A DNA stretch of 10,544 nt, from contig CAMBZO010000050.1 of assembly GCA_945872195.1 (NCBI GenBank), positions 1-10,544 of the forward strand. Direction: 5' to 3'. Origin of the DNA: Akkermansia muciniphila (GTDB lineage Bacteria > Verrucomicrobiota > Verrucomicrobiia > Limisphaerales > SXTU01). The position numbers and the translations under genes are program-made. Under the pieces are notes generated by a model, which did not search any database, had not been told where the DNA came from, and saw only the letters and a program-made list of their open reading frames with translations. The number at the start of each line of letters is the position of its first letter. Position 1 is the stretch's first letter. Below are positions 1 to 6,936 of this stretch, piece by piece.

Positions 1-1019
1 TGCCCGGCGTCGGCGGCCGGCCCGCGATGGGCTGCGTCTTGAACAAGCTGCTGGACAAGTCCGGTGACACCGCGCCGGGGTTCGTGGACTTGATGCAGGG
101 GCGGCCCTTCGTGCGCAACAGCGCGCGCCCCGGATTTCTTGGCGTGACGCACTCGGCGTATCGCCCCGACATCTCGCACCTGTTTCCGCTGGCGCTCTCG
201 GTGGGCATGAAAGCTGAGGTCGAGAAACAGAGCTTCGGTCGCAGCGAGAGTCTGGCGCTGTCCCAAGGCTTGACCGCCAGCCGGCTGGAAGATCGAGCGG
301 CCTTGCGGCAAGGCCTCGACGGCATCCGGCGCGAACTCGACGCCCACGGCTCCATGTCGGCGTTCGACAAATTCACCCAGCTCTCATTGGGCATCCTTAC
401 CTCGGGCAAGTTTGCGGACGCGCTGGACCTCGCGAAGGAAAATCCGAAGGTGCTCGCCCGCTACACGCCTAGGATCGTGGCGCCCGAGTGGACCGGCGCC
501 GTGGGTGAAACGATGGAAAGTCCCCAGGCTGCGCAAAAATTCCTGCTGGCCCGCCGGTTGGTGGAGGCCGGAGTGCGCTGCGTGAGCCTCTCGATTGGCG
601 ACTTCGACACGCACGAGGCAAATTTTCCCCGCATACGCTACCTCGGGCCGCTTCTCGATCACGCGCTCGACACGCTGGTCACTGACTTGGACGAGCGCGG
701 GATGCTGGACGACGTGTTGATCGTCGTGTGGGGCGAGTTCGGTCGTTCACCGAAGATTAGTCCAAATGGCGGGCGCGAACATTGGCCGCAAGTGGCGATG
801 GGCATCCTGGCCGGCGGCGGCCTCAAGACCGGTCAGGTCATCGGCAGCACGGATCGCCACGCCGCCGCAGTGACCTCCCGCCCGGTGCATTATCAGGACG
901 TTTTCGCGATGATGTATCGCCACCTTGGCATCGACGCGCAGAGCACGATCCTCACGGACTCGACCGGCCGGCCGCATAATCTTCTGGATGTGGGTCAGGT
1001 GATCGAAGAGTTGATCTGA
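1..1019 (+). CDS. DUF1501 family protein, 5' end cut by window edge
   Basis: The frame is open from the window edge (first full codon at base 3) to a TGA at 1017-1019. The ATG at 27 is internal rather than the real start, because the family normally runs to roughly 430-480 residues and only about 338 codons are present. Family hallmarks seen are GDFDTH (597-614), WGEFGRSP (729-752) and REHWP (774-788), followed by a Gly-rich stretch and a C-terminal DVFAMMYRHLGID. This is the usual C-terminal half of DUF1501 (PF07394), a family grouped with alkaline-phosphatase-like folds, so the conserved Asp/His/Glu positions may bind metal. The substrate is unknown. Such proteins are often exported and in Planctomycetota and Verrucomicrobiota often sit beside DUF1549/DUF1553 genes. 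The N-terminus that would show an export signal, and any such neighbour, lie outside the window. Family call is firm; function is not assigned. Confidence 0.9.
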   Translation, partial: PGVGGRPAMGCVLNKLLDKSGDTAPGFVDLMQGRPFVRNSARPGFLGVTHSAYRPDISHLFPLALSVGMKAEVEKQSFGRSESLALSQGLTASRLEDRAALRQGLDGIRRELDAHGSMSAFDKFTQLSLGILTSGKFADALDLAKENPKVLARYTPRIVAPEWTGAVGETMESPQAAQKFLLARRLVEAGVRCVSLSIGDFDTHEANFPRIRYLGPLLDHALDTLVTDLDERGMLDDVLIVVWGEFGRSPKISPNGGREHWPQVAMGILAGGGLKTGQVIGSTDRHAAAVTSRPVHYQDVFAMMYRHLGIDAQSTILTDSTGRPHNLLDVGQVIEELI

Positions 1020-1261
1020 CGGGCCCCGCGCCCCTACGGAATCCCGGTGAATTGGCTGAGCTTTTTCTCCCTGCTCGAATACATCACCGAGCCATCTCGA
1101 TTTCTCAAGGCATTCGCAGCGCTGGCACCGGCGGGGGCAGATTTTTATTCGGCCTTCGTTAGCGATTCCTACGAGTGGGGGGCTCCAGCCGCCACTCATT
1201 CACACTAAGGCCGGGGAATGGGCTTGGCACTGCGATGGCCGTTTGTTTCACTGTCGCACGC
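1020..1261. other. Intergenic spacer with short unrecognised open frame
   Basis: The 242 bases between the DUF1501 stop and the lptD start hold no clear promoter or terminator. On the plus strand a GTG at 1047 opens a 53-residue frame to TAA at 1206-1208, in the same frame as the upstream gene. It reads VNWLSFFSLLEYITEPSRFL and continues with an aromatic-rich tail. The 'LEYITEPSRFLKAF' stretch faintly resembles the post-motif helix of class I SAM-dependent methyltransferases (LEH-x-x-dP-x-x-FL), but the glycine motif and the rest of the fold are absent. There is no ribosome binding site. It could be a decayed gene remnant or simply a chance frame in GC-rich DNA; I do not claim it is expressed. 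Confidence 0.25.
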
Positions 1262-3460
1262 ATGAAACGTCTCGCGGGCATTTTTTGGGTCGTCGCTGTG
1301 CTGACCTCCGGCCTCGGAGCGATGCGCGCGGCGGAGCAGCCGGAACGGTGGGAACTGAAGACACTTTCCGAGAAAGGCAGGGTGAGCTTCGGTCAGGGTG
1401 GCGTCGCCGAGGGCACCGGCGGCGTGCTGGTGCGGTATTGGGGCAAGGAGGGCAAGGAAGCGGAGCTGACGGCCAGCCGCGTCCAGTTGAATCAGGGCAC
1501 GGGCGACATCAAGGCCGAGGGCGCAGTTTTCCTGCGCGGCGAGGGCCACGTCTGGCGCGGCGAGCAACTCGATTACAACTTCAAAACGAAGGTCATTAAG
1601 GCAGCGGAGTTCCGGACGGGGTTCGCGCCCTTCTACGTGGGCGGCTTCTCCCTCCAAGCCGCGACGGCGACCAACCACTACTCCGCCACCAATGCCTTCC
1701 TCACCTCCGATGACCTCGCCGAGCCGGGCTATCGCATCCGCTGCCGCAAGCTGATCCTCATCCCCGGCCAGAGCTTCGAGGCGGAGGACGCGACGATGTT
1801 CATCGGCAACGTGCCGGTGATGTATTGGCCGAAATACACGCGCAACCTCCAGGCGCACGGCGATTTCTGGGTGGTGACGCCGGGCTACCGGAGCCTTTAC
1901 GGACCCTATGCGCTGGGCACGTATCATCGTGCATTCACGACGAACTTCAGCATGGACCTGCACCTCGACTATCGGCAGAAGCGCGGGCTGGGCGTGGGAC
2001 CGGACTTCAACTACGACGCGGGCCAGTGGGGCCAAGGGGAGTTCAAGTTCTACTACGCGCACGACGACGCGGCCAGCACGAACGCCATGGGAGGCCCCCT
2101 CAACAACGAGCGCCACCGCATCAGCTTCTCGCACCGCGTGGACATCCGCACGAACCTCACCGTCAAGGCCGTCATCCGCGAGCAGAGCGACGCTTTCCTC
2201 ATCCGCGACTTCATCGAGCACGAGTATCAGCGGAACACCCAGCCCAGCTCCTTCATCGAGGTGAGCCAGCTCTGGTCCAACTGGAGCCTCAACTTCCTCG
2301 CCCAGCCGCGCATCAACGACTTCTTTGAGACCGTCGAGCGGCTGCCCGACGTGAAGCTCACCGGCCTGCGCCAGCAAATCGGCGTCACCCCGCTCTTCTA
2401 CGAGAGCGACAGCTCGGTGGGCTATTACAAGCACGAGTTCGCGGACAACGCTGCCAACAGCTTCGCGGCGGGCCGGGCGGACACCTATCACCAAGTGCTG
2501 CTGCCGCAGCAGTTTTTCGGTTGGCTCAACGTCACGCCGCGCGTGGGCGGGCGCTTCACCCATTACACCGAGACCGATGGCTCCGGGGCCACGACCGCCG
2601 AGGCGAATCGCGGTGTGTTCAACACTGGTCTGGACGTGACCTTCAAGATGCATCGCACGATGCCGAACCAGGAAATCCCGTGGCTCCAAGCCAAGGGCAT
2701 TCGCCACATCATGGAACCGGGCGTCAACTATGCCTTCGTCCCCTCGCCGAACCGCCTGCCCCCGACCCTCCCGCAGTTCGACACCGAGTTGGCCAGCCTG
2801 AGGCTGCTGCCCATCGAGTTCCCCGACTACAACGCGATTGACGCGGTGGACAGCCAGAACGTCTTCCGCCTCAGCCTCCGGAACCTCGTTCAAACGAAGC
2901 GCAACGACCGCATCGACACGCTGCTGAACTGGGCGCTTTACACCGACTGGCGCGTGAAGCCGCGTGCCGGCCAGGGCACCTTCTCCGACGCCTTCTCCGA
3001 CCTCGACTTCAAGCCGCGCGACTGGCTCACGCTCACTTCCGAGACGCGCTATGACATTGATAATAGCCGCATCCGCATCGCCGACCACCGCGCGACGATT
3101 GCGCCGGACGATCATTGGAGCCTCGCGCTGGGCCACCGTTACGTGCGCACCGACCCCGTGTTCTTCCCCGGTGCTGCGGGCAACAACCTCTTCACCTCCA
3201 GTTTTTTCTATCGCATCAACGAGGACTACGCCTTCCGCACGCGGCACGCGTTCGAAGCGCGCGACGGGCGGATGGAGGAGCAATACTACACCGTCTATCG
3301 CGACTTCCGCAGCTGGGTGGGCGCGCTCACCTTCCGCGTGCGCGACCTGCGCAACGGCTCGCAGGACTACACCATCGGTGTGACCTTCAACCTGAAAGCC
3401 TTCCCCCGCTACAAGCTCGGCCAGGACCGCGACGAGCCGGCCTTCCTGCTCGGCGGGTAG
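1262..3460 (+). CDS. lptD: LptD-like LPS-assembly outer-membrane protein
   Basis: This 732-residue protein is predicted to be the outer-membrane beta-barrel that inserts lipopolysaccharide into the outer leaflet as the last step of the Lpt pathway. The ATG at 1262 was chosen because it gives a textbook signal peptide (MKRL, then a hydrophobic core, cleavage near residues 23-26); the frame is open upstream, but an earlier start would bury the signal. Residues about 35-170 form an OstA/LptA-like jellyroll (repeated 'GDIKAEGAVFLRGEG' strands). The LptD signature follows: TSDDLAEPGYRIRCRKL, then DATMFIGNVPVMYWPKY near residues 150-195. The remainder alternates aromatic and polar residues as in barrel strands and includes RHIMEPGVNYAFVP. 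Length is close to E. coli LptD (784). Only one cysteine (residue 161) remains in the mature part, so the two inter-domain disulfides of the E. coli protein cannot form. No Shine-Dalgarno is seen. The partner LptE is not in the window. Confidence 0.85.
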   Translation: MKRLAGIFWVVAVLTSGLGAMRAAEQPERWELKTLSEKGRVSFGQGGVAEGTGGVLVRYWGKEGKEAELTASRVQLNQGTGDIKAEGAVFLRGEGHVWRGEQLDYNFKTKVIKAAEFRTGFAPFYVGGFSLQAATATNHYSATNAFLTSDDLAEPGYRIRCRKLILIPGQSFEAEDATMFIGNVPVMYWPKYTRNLQAHGDFWVVTPGYRSLYGPYALGTYHRAFTTNFSMDLHLDYRQKRGLGVGPDFNYDAGQWGQGEFKFYYAHDDAASTNAMGGPLNNERHRISFSHRVDIRTNLTVKAVIREQSDAFLIRDFIEHEYQRNTQPSSFIEVSQLWSNWSLNFLAQPRINDFFETVERLPDVKLTGLRQQIGVTPLFYESDSSVGYYKHEFADNAANSFAAGRADTYHQVLLPQQFFGWLNVTPRVGGRFTHYTETDGSGATTAEANRGVFNTGLDVTFKMHRTMPNQEIPWLQAKGIRHIMEPGVNYAFVPSPNRLPPTLPQFDTELASLRLLPIEFPDYNAIDAVDSQNVFRLSLRNLVQTKRNDRIDTLLNWALYTDWRVKPRAGQGTFSDAFSDLDFKPRDWLTLTSETRYDIDNSRIRIADHRATIAPDDHWSLALGHRYVRTDPVFFPGAAGNNLFTSSFFYRINEDYAFRTRHAFEARDGRMEEQYYTVYRDFRSWVGALTFRVRDLRNGSQDYTIGVTFNLKAFPRYKLGQDRDEPAFLLGG

Positions 3461-3548
3461 GCCTGCGAGCAGGAGCGAAAACGTCACTCGGGTGAAGGAA
3501 GGGAAGACGCGGTTTGCGCATTGGGCTGACAAAAGGCAAAATGCCCTG

Positions 3549-3577
3549 TTGACACCTCGGTGCAACTTTGGTGTCAT
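3549..3577 (+). promoter_or_regulatory. Sigma70-type promoter for rplU-rpmA
   Basis: A perfect TTGACA lies at 3549-3554, followed by a 17-base spacer and TGTCAT at 3572-3577 (4 of 6 matches to TATAAT). Transcription would begin near 3584 and leave a leader of only about 20 bases before the rplU ATG at 3605. The position, between lptD and the ribosomal-protein genes, fits a primary promoter of that unit. The assignment rests on motif and spacing only. Confidence 0.55.
3550..3576. repeat. Inverted repeat overlapping the rplU promoter
   Basis: TGACACC at 3550-3556 and GGTGTCA at 3570-3576 are perfect 7-base inverted copies separated by 13 bases. The centre-to-centre distance is 20 bases, about two helical turns. 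The left arm covers most of the -35 and the right arm covers nearly all of the -10. That geometry suits a dimeric repressor, but no regulator is identified and a 7-base repeat can arise by chance. Confidence 0.4.
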
Positions 3578-3604
3578 CCGCCTCCCTTTTACGGGCACAA
3601 ACTT

Positions 3605-3916
3605 ATGTATGCAGTTTTAGAAACAGGCGGGAAGCAGTATCGCGTCGTTGCTGGTGACACACTCGAGATCGAGCGACTCGCCATCGAGGCTGGGCAGGTG
3701 GTCACCTTCGACCGCGTGTTGCTCGTCAATGCCGATGGCAAGCTCAGTGTCGGCAGCCCCACTGTTGCCTCGGCGACCGTTCTGGCCGACGTCGTCGCGC
3801 ACAAGCGCGGCGTCAAACTCATCGCCTTCAAGATGAAACGCCGCAAGGGCTACCACCGCACGGTGGGCCACCGGCAGGAACTCACGGTCGTCAAAATCAA
3901 GGAAATCAAAGCTTAA
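3605..3916 (+). CDS. rplU: 50S ribosomal protein L21
   Basis: This 103-residue protein has the size of E. coli L21, which binds 23S rRNA in the large subunit. The start at 3605 gives the family N-terminus MYAVLETGGKQYRV exactly; an in-frame GTG at 3560 would add 15 residues that lie over the promoter and was rejected. The C-terminal L21 signature is intact: HKRGVKLIAFKMKRRKGY, then GHRQ and a final VKIKEIKA. No Shine-Dalgarno precedes the ATG (ACAAACTT). It is followed 39 bases later by rpmA, and the two are probably one transcript from the promoter at 3549-3577. Confidence 0.97.
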   Translation: MYAVLETGGKQYRVVAGDTLEIERLAIEAGQVVTFDRVLLVNADGKLSVGSPTVASATVLADVVAHKRGVKLIAFKMKRRKGYHRTVGHRQELTVVKIKEIKA

Positions 3917-3920
3917 GCGC

Positions 3921-3938
3921 CGGCTGGTCCTCCAGCCG
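3921..3938 (+). other. GC-rich hairpin between rplU and rpmA
   Basis: CGGCTGG at 3921-3927 pairs perfectly with CCAGCCG at 3932-3938 around a TCCT loop. No T-run follows, so this is not an intrinsic terminator. It ends 4 bases before the rpmA ribosome binding site (GGAAGGAA, 3943-3950). It could shield the rplU mRNA 3' end, help re-initiation, or be incidental. Confidence 0.45.
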
Positions 3939-3955
3939 CGCCGGAAGGAAATTTT

Positions 3956-4243
3956 ATGGCACACAAGAAAGGTCAAGGCAGTAGCCGCAACGGGCGCGAT
4001 TCAAATTCGAAGCGCCGCGGCGTAAAGGCGTTCGGCGGCGAATACGTCTCCGCCGGCAGCATCATCGTCCGCCAGGTCGGCTCCAAGTTTAACGCGGGAG
4101 TCAACGTCGGCACGGGCCGCGACTGGACGCTGTTCGCCCTCGTGGACGGACACGTCAAGTTCGAGAAGGGCAAGCGCCGCGTCGGCGTCACCCCCCTCTC
4201 CGCTCCAGCAGCGGAGGCGGCGGCCACAGCGGCAACGAACTGA
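3956..4243 (+). CDS. rpmA: 50S ribosomal protein L27
   Basis: This 95-residue protein belongs to the 50S subunit and its N-terminal tail reaches the peptidyl-transferase centre. It starts MAHKKGQGSSRNGRDSNSKR and carries the family core GSIIVRQVGSKFNAGVNVG and TLFALVDGHVKF. There is no extra N-terminal leader of the kind cleaved by Prp in Firmicutes. The C-terminus ends in an Ala-rich tail (PAAEAAATAATN) slightly beyond the usual length. The start has a clear Shine-Dalgarno, GGAAGGAA at 3943-3950, the only strong one in the window. It is the last gene before a strong terminator. Confidence 0.97.
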   Translation: MAHKKGQGSSRNGRDSNSKRRGVKAFGGEYVSAGSIIVRQVGSKFNAGVNVGTGRDWTLFALVDGHVKFEKGKRRVGVTPLSAPAAEAAATAATN

Positions 4244-4264
4244 CCTCGCCAGAGCGCTTTCACG

Positions 4265-4290
4265 GGCGAGGCTCCGGCCTCGCCTTTTTT
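4265..4290 (+). terminator. Intrinsic terminator after rpmA
   Basis: GGCGAGGC at 4265-4272 pairs perfectly with GCCTCGCC at 4277-4284 around a TCCG tetraloop, and six T residues follow directly (4285-4290). This 8-base GC-rich stem plus T-run is a canonical rho-independent terminator. It implies that obgE needs its own promoter or read-through. Confidence 0.9.
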
Positions 4291-4340
4291 GTTGGTCACG
4301 GCAGATTCAAATCATGTGGACACTGACTGGAAGTGGTTCG

Positions 4341-4357
4341 ACGGCCTCGCAGGCCGT
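4341..4357 (+). other. Hairpin in the obgE upstream region
   Basis: ACGGCCT at 4341-4347 pairs with AGGCCGT at 4351-4357 around a CGC loop, in the 119-base gap between the rpmA terminator and obgE. No T-run follows. I found no convincing -35/-10 pair in this gap, and the bases just before the obgE ATG are pyrimidine-rich with no ribosome binding site. Its role is unknown. Confidence 0.3.
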
Positions 4358-4409
4358 GCCGGCTTCAGGTGGTCTCTCACGGTTGGCTCACTAGTTTCTT
4401 CCTCCTCTC

Positions 4410-5624
4410 ATGTTCGTTGACGAGATCAAAGTAATGGCGCGTGCCGGACACGGCGGTAGGGGTTGCATCGCGTTCTGCCGCGAGGCTTACCGCCCCAAGG
4501 GCGGGCCGGACGGCGGCAATGGTGGGCGCGGCGGCAGCGTGATCCTCCAAGCGAACCACGACCTGAACAATCTCATCGGGCAATTCTACGTGCCTCGCCT
4601 CATCGCGGAGAAGGGCCAGCACGGCTTGGGCAAGGGCATGGATGGCCACGGGGGCAAGGATCTCATCGTGAACGTGCCCTGCGGCACGCTGGTCTGGAAG
4701 CTCCCGGACTCGCTTGAGGATGCCGTGACGTCCGAGGACGACTCGGATGACTCGGCAACGGCGCCGGTGGAGACTCGGAGAAGGTCCGTCGCGCAGGAGG
4801 AGCCGATGCTCATTCAGACGGCGAAGCGGCCTTTGCTGCGCTTCGCGGGGAACGAGATGGCGGAGGAAGTTGACCTTTCAGCAGAGGACGATTCGCAGTC
4901 GGTCCGGATTGGGCCGGACGATGCCGAGTTGGTCACCGACCTGACAGTTCACGGGCAGCAGTTCGTGCTCTGCAAGGGCGGTCGCGGCGGACAGGGCAAC
5001 CGCAACTTCGCCACCGCGCGCAACCAGACCCCGCGCTTCGCACAGCCGGGCGAAGAGGGCGGCGCGGGCAACTACCGCTTCGAGCTGCGGATGATGGCCG
5101 ATGTCGGCATCGTCGGCTATCCGAACGCCGGCAAGTCCACGTTGCTCACGGCCATCTCCCGCGCGCGCCCCAAGATTGCGGCCTATCCCTTCACCACGCT
5201 GACGCCGCAGGTGGGCATCGTAGAATACACCGACTTCAAGCGCCTGACCCTCTGCGACGTGCCGGGACTCATCGAGGGCGCGCACGAGAACGTGGGCCTC
5301 GGCCACGCGTTCCTGCGCCACATCACGCGCTGCAAAATCCTCGTCATCCTGCTGGACATGGCGGGCACGGACGGGCGCGAGCCGTGGAACGATTACGCGC
5401 AGCTCTTGAACGAGCTGGAGCTTTACGACCCCGTGCTGATGGACAAGCCGCGCCTTGTCGTCGCGAACAAAATGGACGAGCCGGCGGCTGAGGCGAACCT
5501 GAAGAAGTTCAAGCGCCGCGTCCCGCGCACGCCCGTGCTGTCCATCTCGGCGGCGTTCGGCGAAGGCATGCCAAAGTTCAGGGACTCGATTCGCAAGGCG
5601 GTGGAAGCGGGCGCAACCGTTTGA
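4410..5624 (+). CDS. obgE: Obg/CgtA family GTPase with acidic insert
   Basis: This 404-residue Obg family P-loop GTPase acts in late 50S subunit assembly and stress control. It starts MFVDEIKV, as the family does, and the glycine-rich Obg fold follows (GGPDGGNGGRGGSVIL, later KGGRGGQGNRNFATARNQTPRFA). The Obg fold is interrupted between GTLV (residues 92-95) and TDLTVHGQ (from 176) by roughly 75 residues holding 21 Asp/Glu. The G domain is complete: G1 GYPNAGKST (236-244), switch YPFTTLTPQVG, G3 DVPG (283-286), G4 NKMD (353-356) and G5 SAAFGEG (380-386). The protein ends 18 residues after G5, so the optional C-terminal OCT domain is absent. Location after rplU-rpmA is the classic synteny, though a terminator separates them here. 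No Shine-Dalgarno is visible. Confidence 0.95.
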   Translation: MFVDEIKVMARAGHGGRGCIAFCREAYRPKGGPDGGNGGRGGSVILQANHDLNNLIGQFYVPRLIAEKGQHGLGKGMDGHGGKDLIVNVPCGTLVWKLPDSLEDAVTSEDDSDDSATAPVETRRRSVAQEEPMLIQTAKRPLLRFAGNEMAEEVDLSAEDDSQSVRIGPDDAELVTDLTVHGQQFVLCKGGRGGQGNRNFATARNQTPRFAQPGEEGGAGNYRFELRMMADVGIVGYPNAGKSTLLTAISRARPKIAAYPFTTLTPQVGIVEYTDFKRLTLCDVPGLIEGAHENVGLGHAFLRHITRCKILVILLDMAGTDGREPWNDYAQLLNELELYDPVLMDKPRLVVANKMDEPAAEANLKKFKRRVPRTPVLSISAAFGEGMPKFRDSIRKAVEAGATV

Positions 5625-5768
5625 AGTAGAATTTCTCGGTGCGACAACCCTAGCCTTGTGCCGCGGGTCGTCCTTGTGCATGGTGTGGCCGTCGTGGTTT
5701 CAAGGATGCGGGCGGTTACCAAACATTCCCCGTTCGCAGACGCCTGCTGACCGAAAGATTTTCGCAAT

Positions 5769-6827
5769 ATGGCTAGTTTCGTAGATTTGATTCGTGGGCT
5801 GGTGGACGACGGCGAGGAGCTGAAGGCCACGGCGCGTTTCCGCTTGGGCAAACTCATCGCCAAGGGCGGCATGGGCGTGGTCTATGAGGCCGAGCAAATC
5901 GGCGCGTATGGCTTCGCCAAGAAGGTCGCGCTCAAGCTCATCGAGCCGTCCACCTCCGGGCAGGCCGAGGTCATCAAGGCGTTCATCGGCGAGGCGAGAC
6001 TGGTCGCGCGGCTCGTCCATCCGAACATCGCGCAGGTCTATAATCTGGGCCGCACCGCGAACCACATCTTCATCGTGATGGAGCACATTCACGGCTTGAA
6101 CTGCCAGGATTTGCTCGCGCGGCTCGCGGCGCAGGGCTCGCGGCTGCCCCGGGACTTCGCGGTTTACATCGTCCACCGCGTGCTGCGCGGGCTGGCTTAC
6201 GCGCATGACATTTCCGGCGAGGATGGCAAGCCGCTGGGCCTCGTGCATCGGGACGCGCACTTGCGCAACATCCTCGTGAGCTATCAGGGCGACGTGAAGC
6301 TCACCGACTTCGGCATCGCCCGCGCCCAAGGCTTTCTGCCCAAGGACAGTCCCGATGTCATCATCGGCCGGCCCGACTTCATGAGCCCGGAGCAAATCAC
6401 CGGGCAGCCGATGGACCAGCGCTCGGATGTGTTCACCGCCGGCGTGGCGCTGGCGACGTTGCTGCTGAACCACAATCCCTTCGCTGGCGAAAACCTGGAG
6501 GACACGCGCCGCCGCATCACGACCGCGCCGCTGCCGGACTTCACCGTGCTGGACAGCCGCGTGGACGGCGAGTTGTGCGACATCCTCCGCAAGGCGCTGG
6601 AGCGCGACCCCGCCAAACGCTACGCCGGCGCCGAGGCGATGATGAACGACGTGGAGCGCTACCTCTTCATCAACCGCGTCGGCCCGAACACGGAGAGCCT
6701 GCGCCGCTTCATGCAGGATCTCATGGTTACGCCGAACGAGACGCGCATGCTGCGCCGCGAGGATTTCAGCGACTCGACCCACATGGTGCTGCCGTCCACG
6801 ACGGCGCTGCCGATGGTGGGGGTGTAG
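5769..6827 (+). CDS. Cytoplasmic Hanks-type Ser/Thr protein kinase
   Basis: This 352-residue protein is a eukaryote-like protein kinase expected to phosphorylate Ser/Thr residues. Visible elements are the nucleotide loop AKGGMGVVYEA (31-41, with Ala for the first loop Gly), VALK with Lys56, helix-C Glu75, HRD at 160-162 with Asn167, DFG at 180-182, SPE (206-208) in the APE position, and DQRSDVFTAGV. The catalytic loop reads HRDAHLRN, so the Lys usually two residues after the catalytic Asp (HRDxKPxN) is replaced by His. The catalytic Asp, Asn and DFG are all kept, so activity is plausible. The domain spans about residues 24-290; a short tail follows with no membrane segment, PASTA or WD repeats, so it should be soluble. 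It stands alone, 144 bases after obgE and 109 before the MBOAT gene. Its substrates cannot be inferred. Confidence 0.9.
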   Translation: MASFVDLIRGLVDDGEELKATARFRLGKLIAKGGMGVVYEAEQIGAYGFAKKVALKLIEPSTSGQAEVIKAFIGEARLVARLVHPNIAQVYNLGRTANHIFIVMEHIHGLNCQDLLARLAAQGSRLPRDFAVYIVHRVLRGLAYAHDISGEDGKPLGLVHRDAHLRNILVSYQGDVKLTDFGIARAQGFLPKDSPDVIIGRPDFMSPEQITGQPMDQRSDVFTAGVALATLLLNHNPFAGENLEDTRRRITTAPLPDFTVLDSRVDGELCDILRKALERDPAKRYAGAEAMMNDVERYLFINRVGPNTESLRRFMQDLMVTPNETRMLRREDFSDSTHMVLPSTTALPMVGV

Positions 6828-6936
6828 AAACCGCCTTCCCCTCCGCTGTGCCGGCCGCTATACGAAGCGGATGAAACACGCGTTCAGCGCGCCAGAGGAA
6901 GTTTTCCGCCTCTGTCTCGCTGCCGCCATTGCGTAA

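Noticed and set aside
1205..3598. Very long minus-strand open frame (797 codons) opposite lptD
   Set aside because: It is an antisense shadow: the plus strand has a signal peptide and LptD motifs, while the minus frame is rich in Arg, Val, Glu and Ala with no recognisable domain, as expected opposite a GC-rich gene.
5654..5679. Direct repeat CCTTGTGC (5654-5661 and 5672-5679) upstream of the kinase
   Set aside because: Two 8-base copies with no third copy, no promoter context and no inverted symmetry; not distinguishable from chance.
4878..5681. Minus-strand open frame of 267 codons opposite obgE
   Set aside because: It is antisense to the intact Obg G domain and has no recognisable protein features.
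5752..5764. CGAAA-GAT-TTTCG hairpin just before the kinase start
   Set aside because: The stem is only five bases and AT-containing; it might affect initiation, but there is not enough support to list it.
5700..6782. Minus-strand open frame of 360 codons opposite the kinase
   Set aside because: It lies over all kinase motifs, has shadow-like composition and no family features.
6854..6864. GCTATACGAAG resembling a loxP arm
   Set aside because: Only a nine-base match (TATACGAAG) to one arm, with no second arm or spacer; part of a small local palindrome (CCGCT/AGCGG). Coincidence.
6828..6936. Terminator candidate between kinase and MBOAT (CAGAGG/CCTCTG)
   Set aside because: Six-base stem with a ten-base loop and no T-run after it; does not meet intrinsic-terminator criteria.
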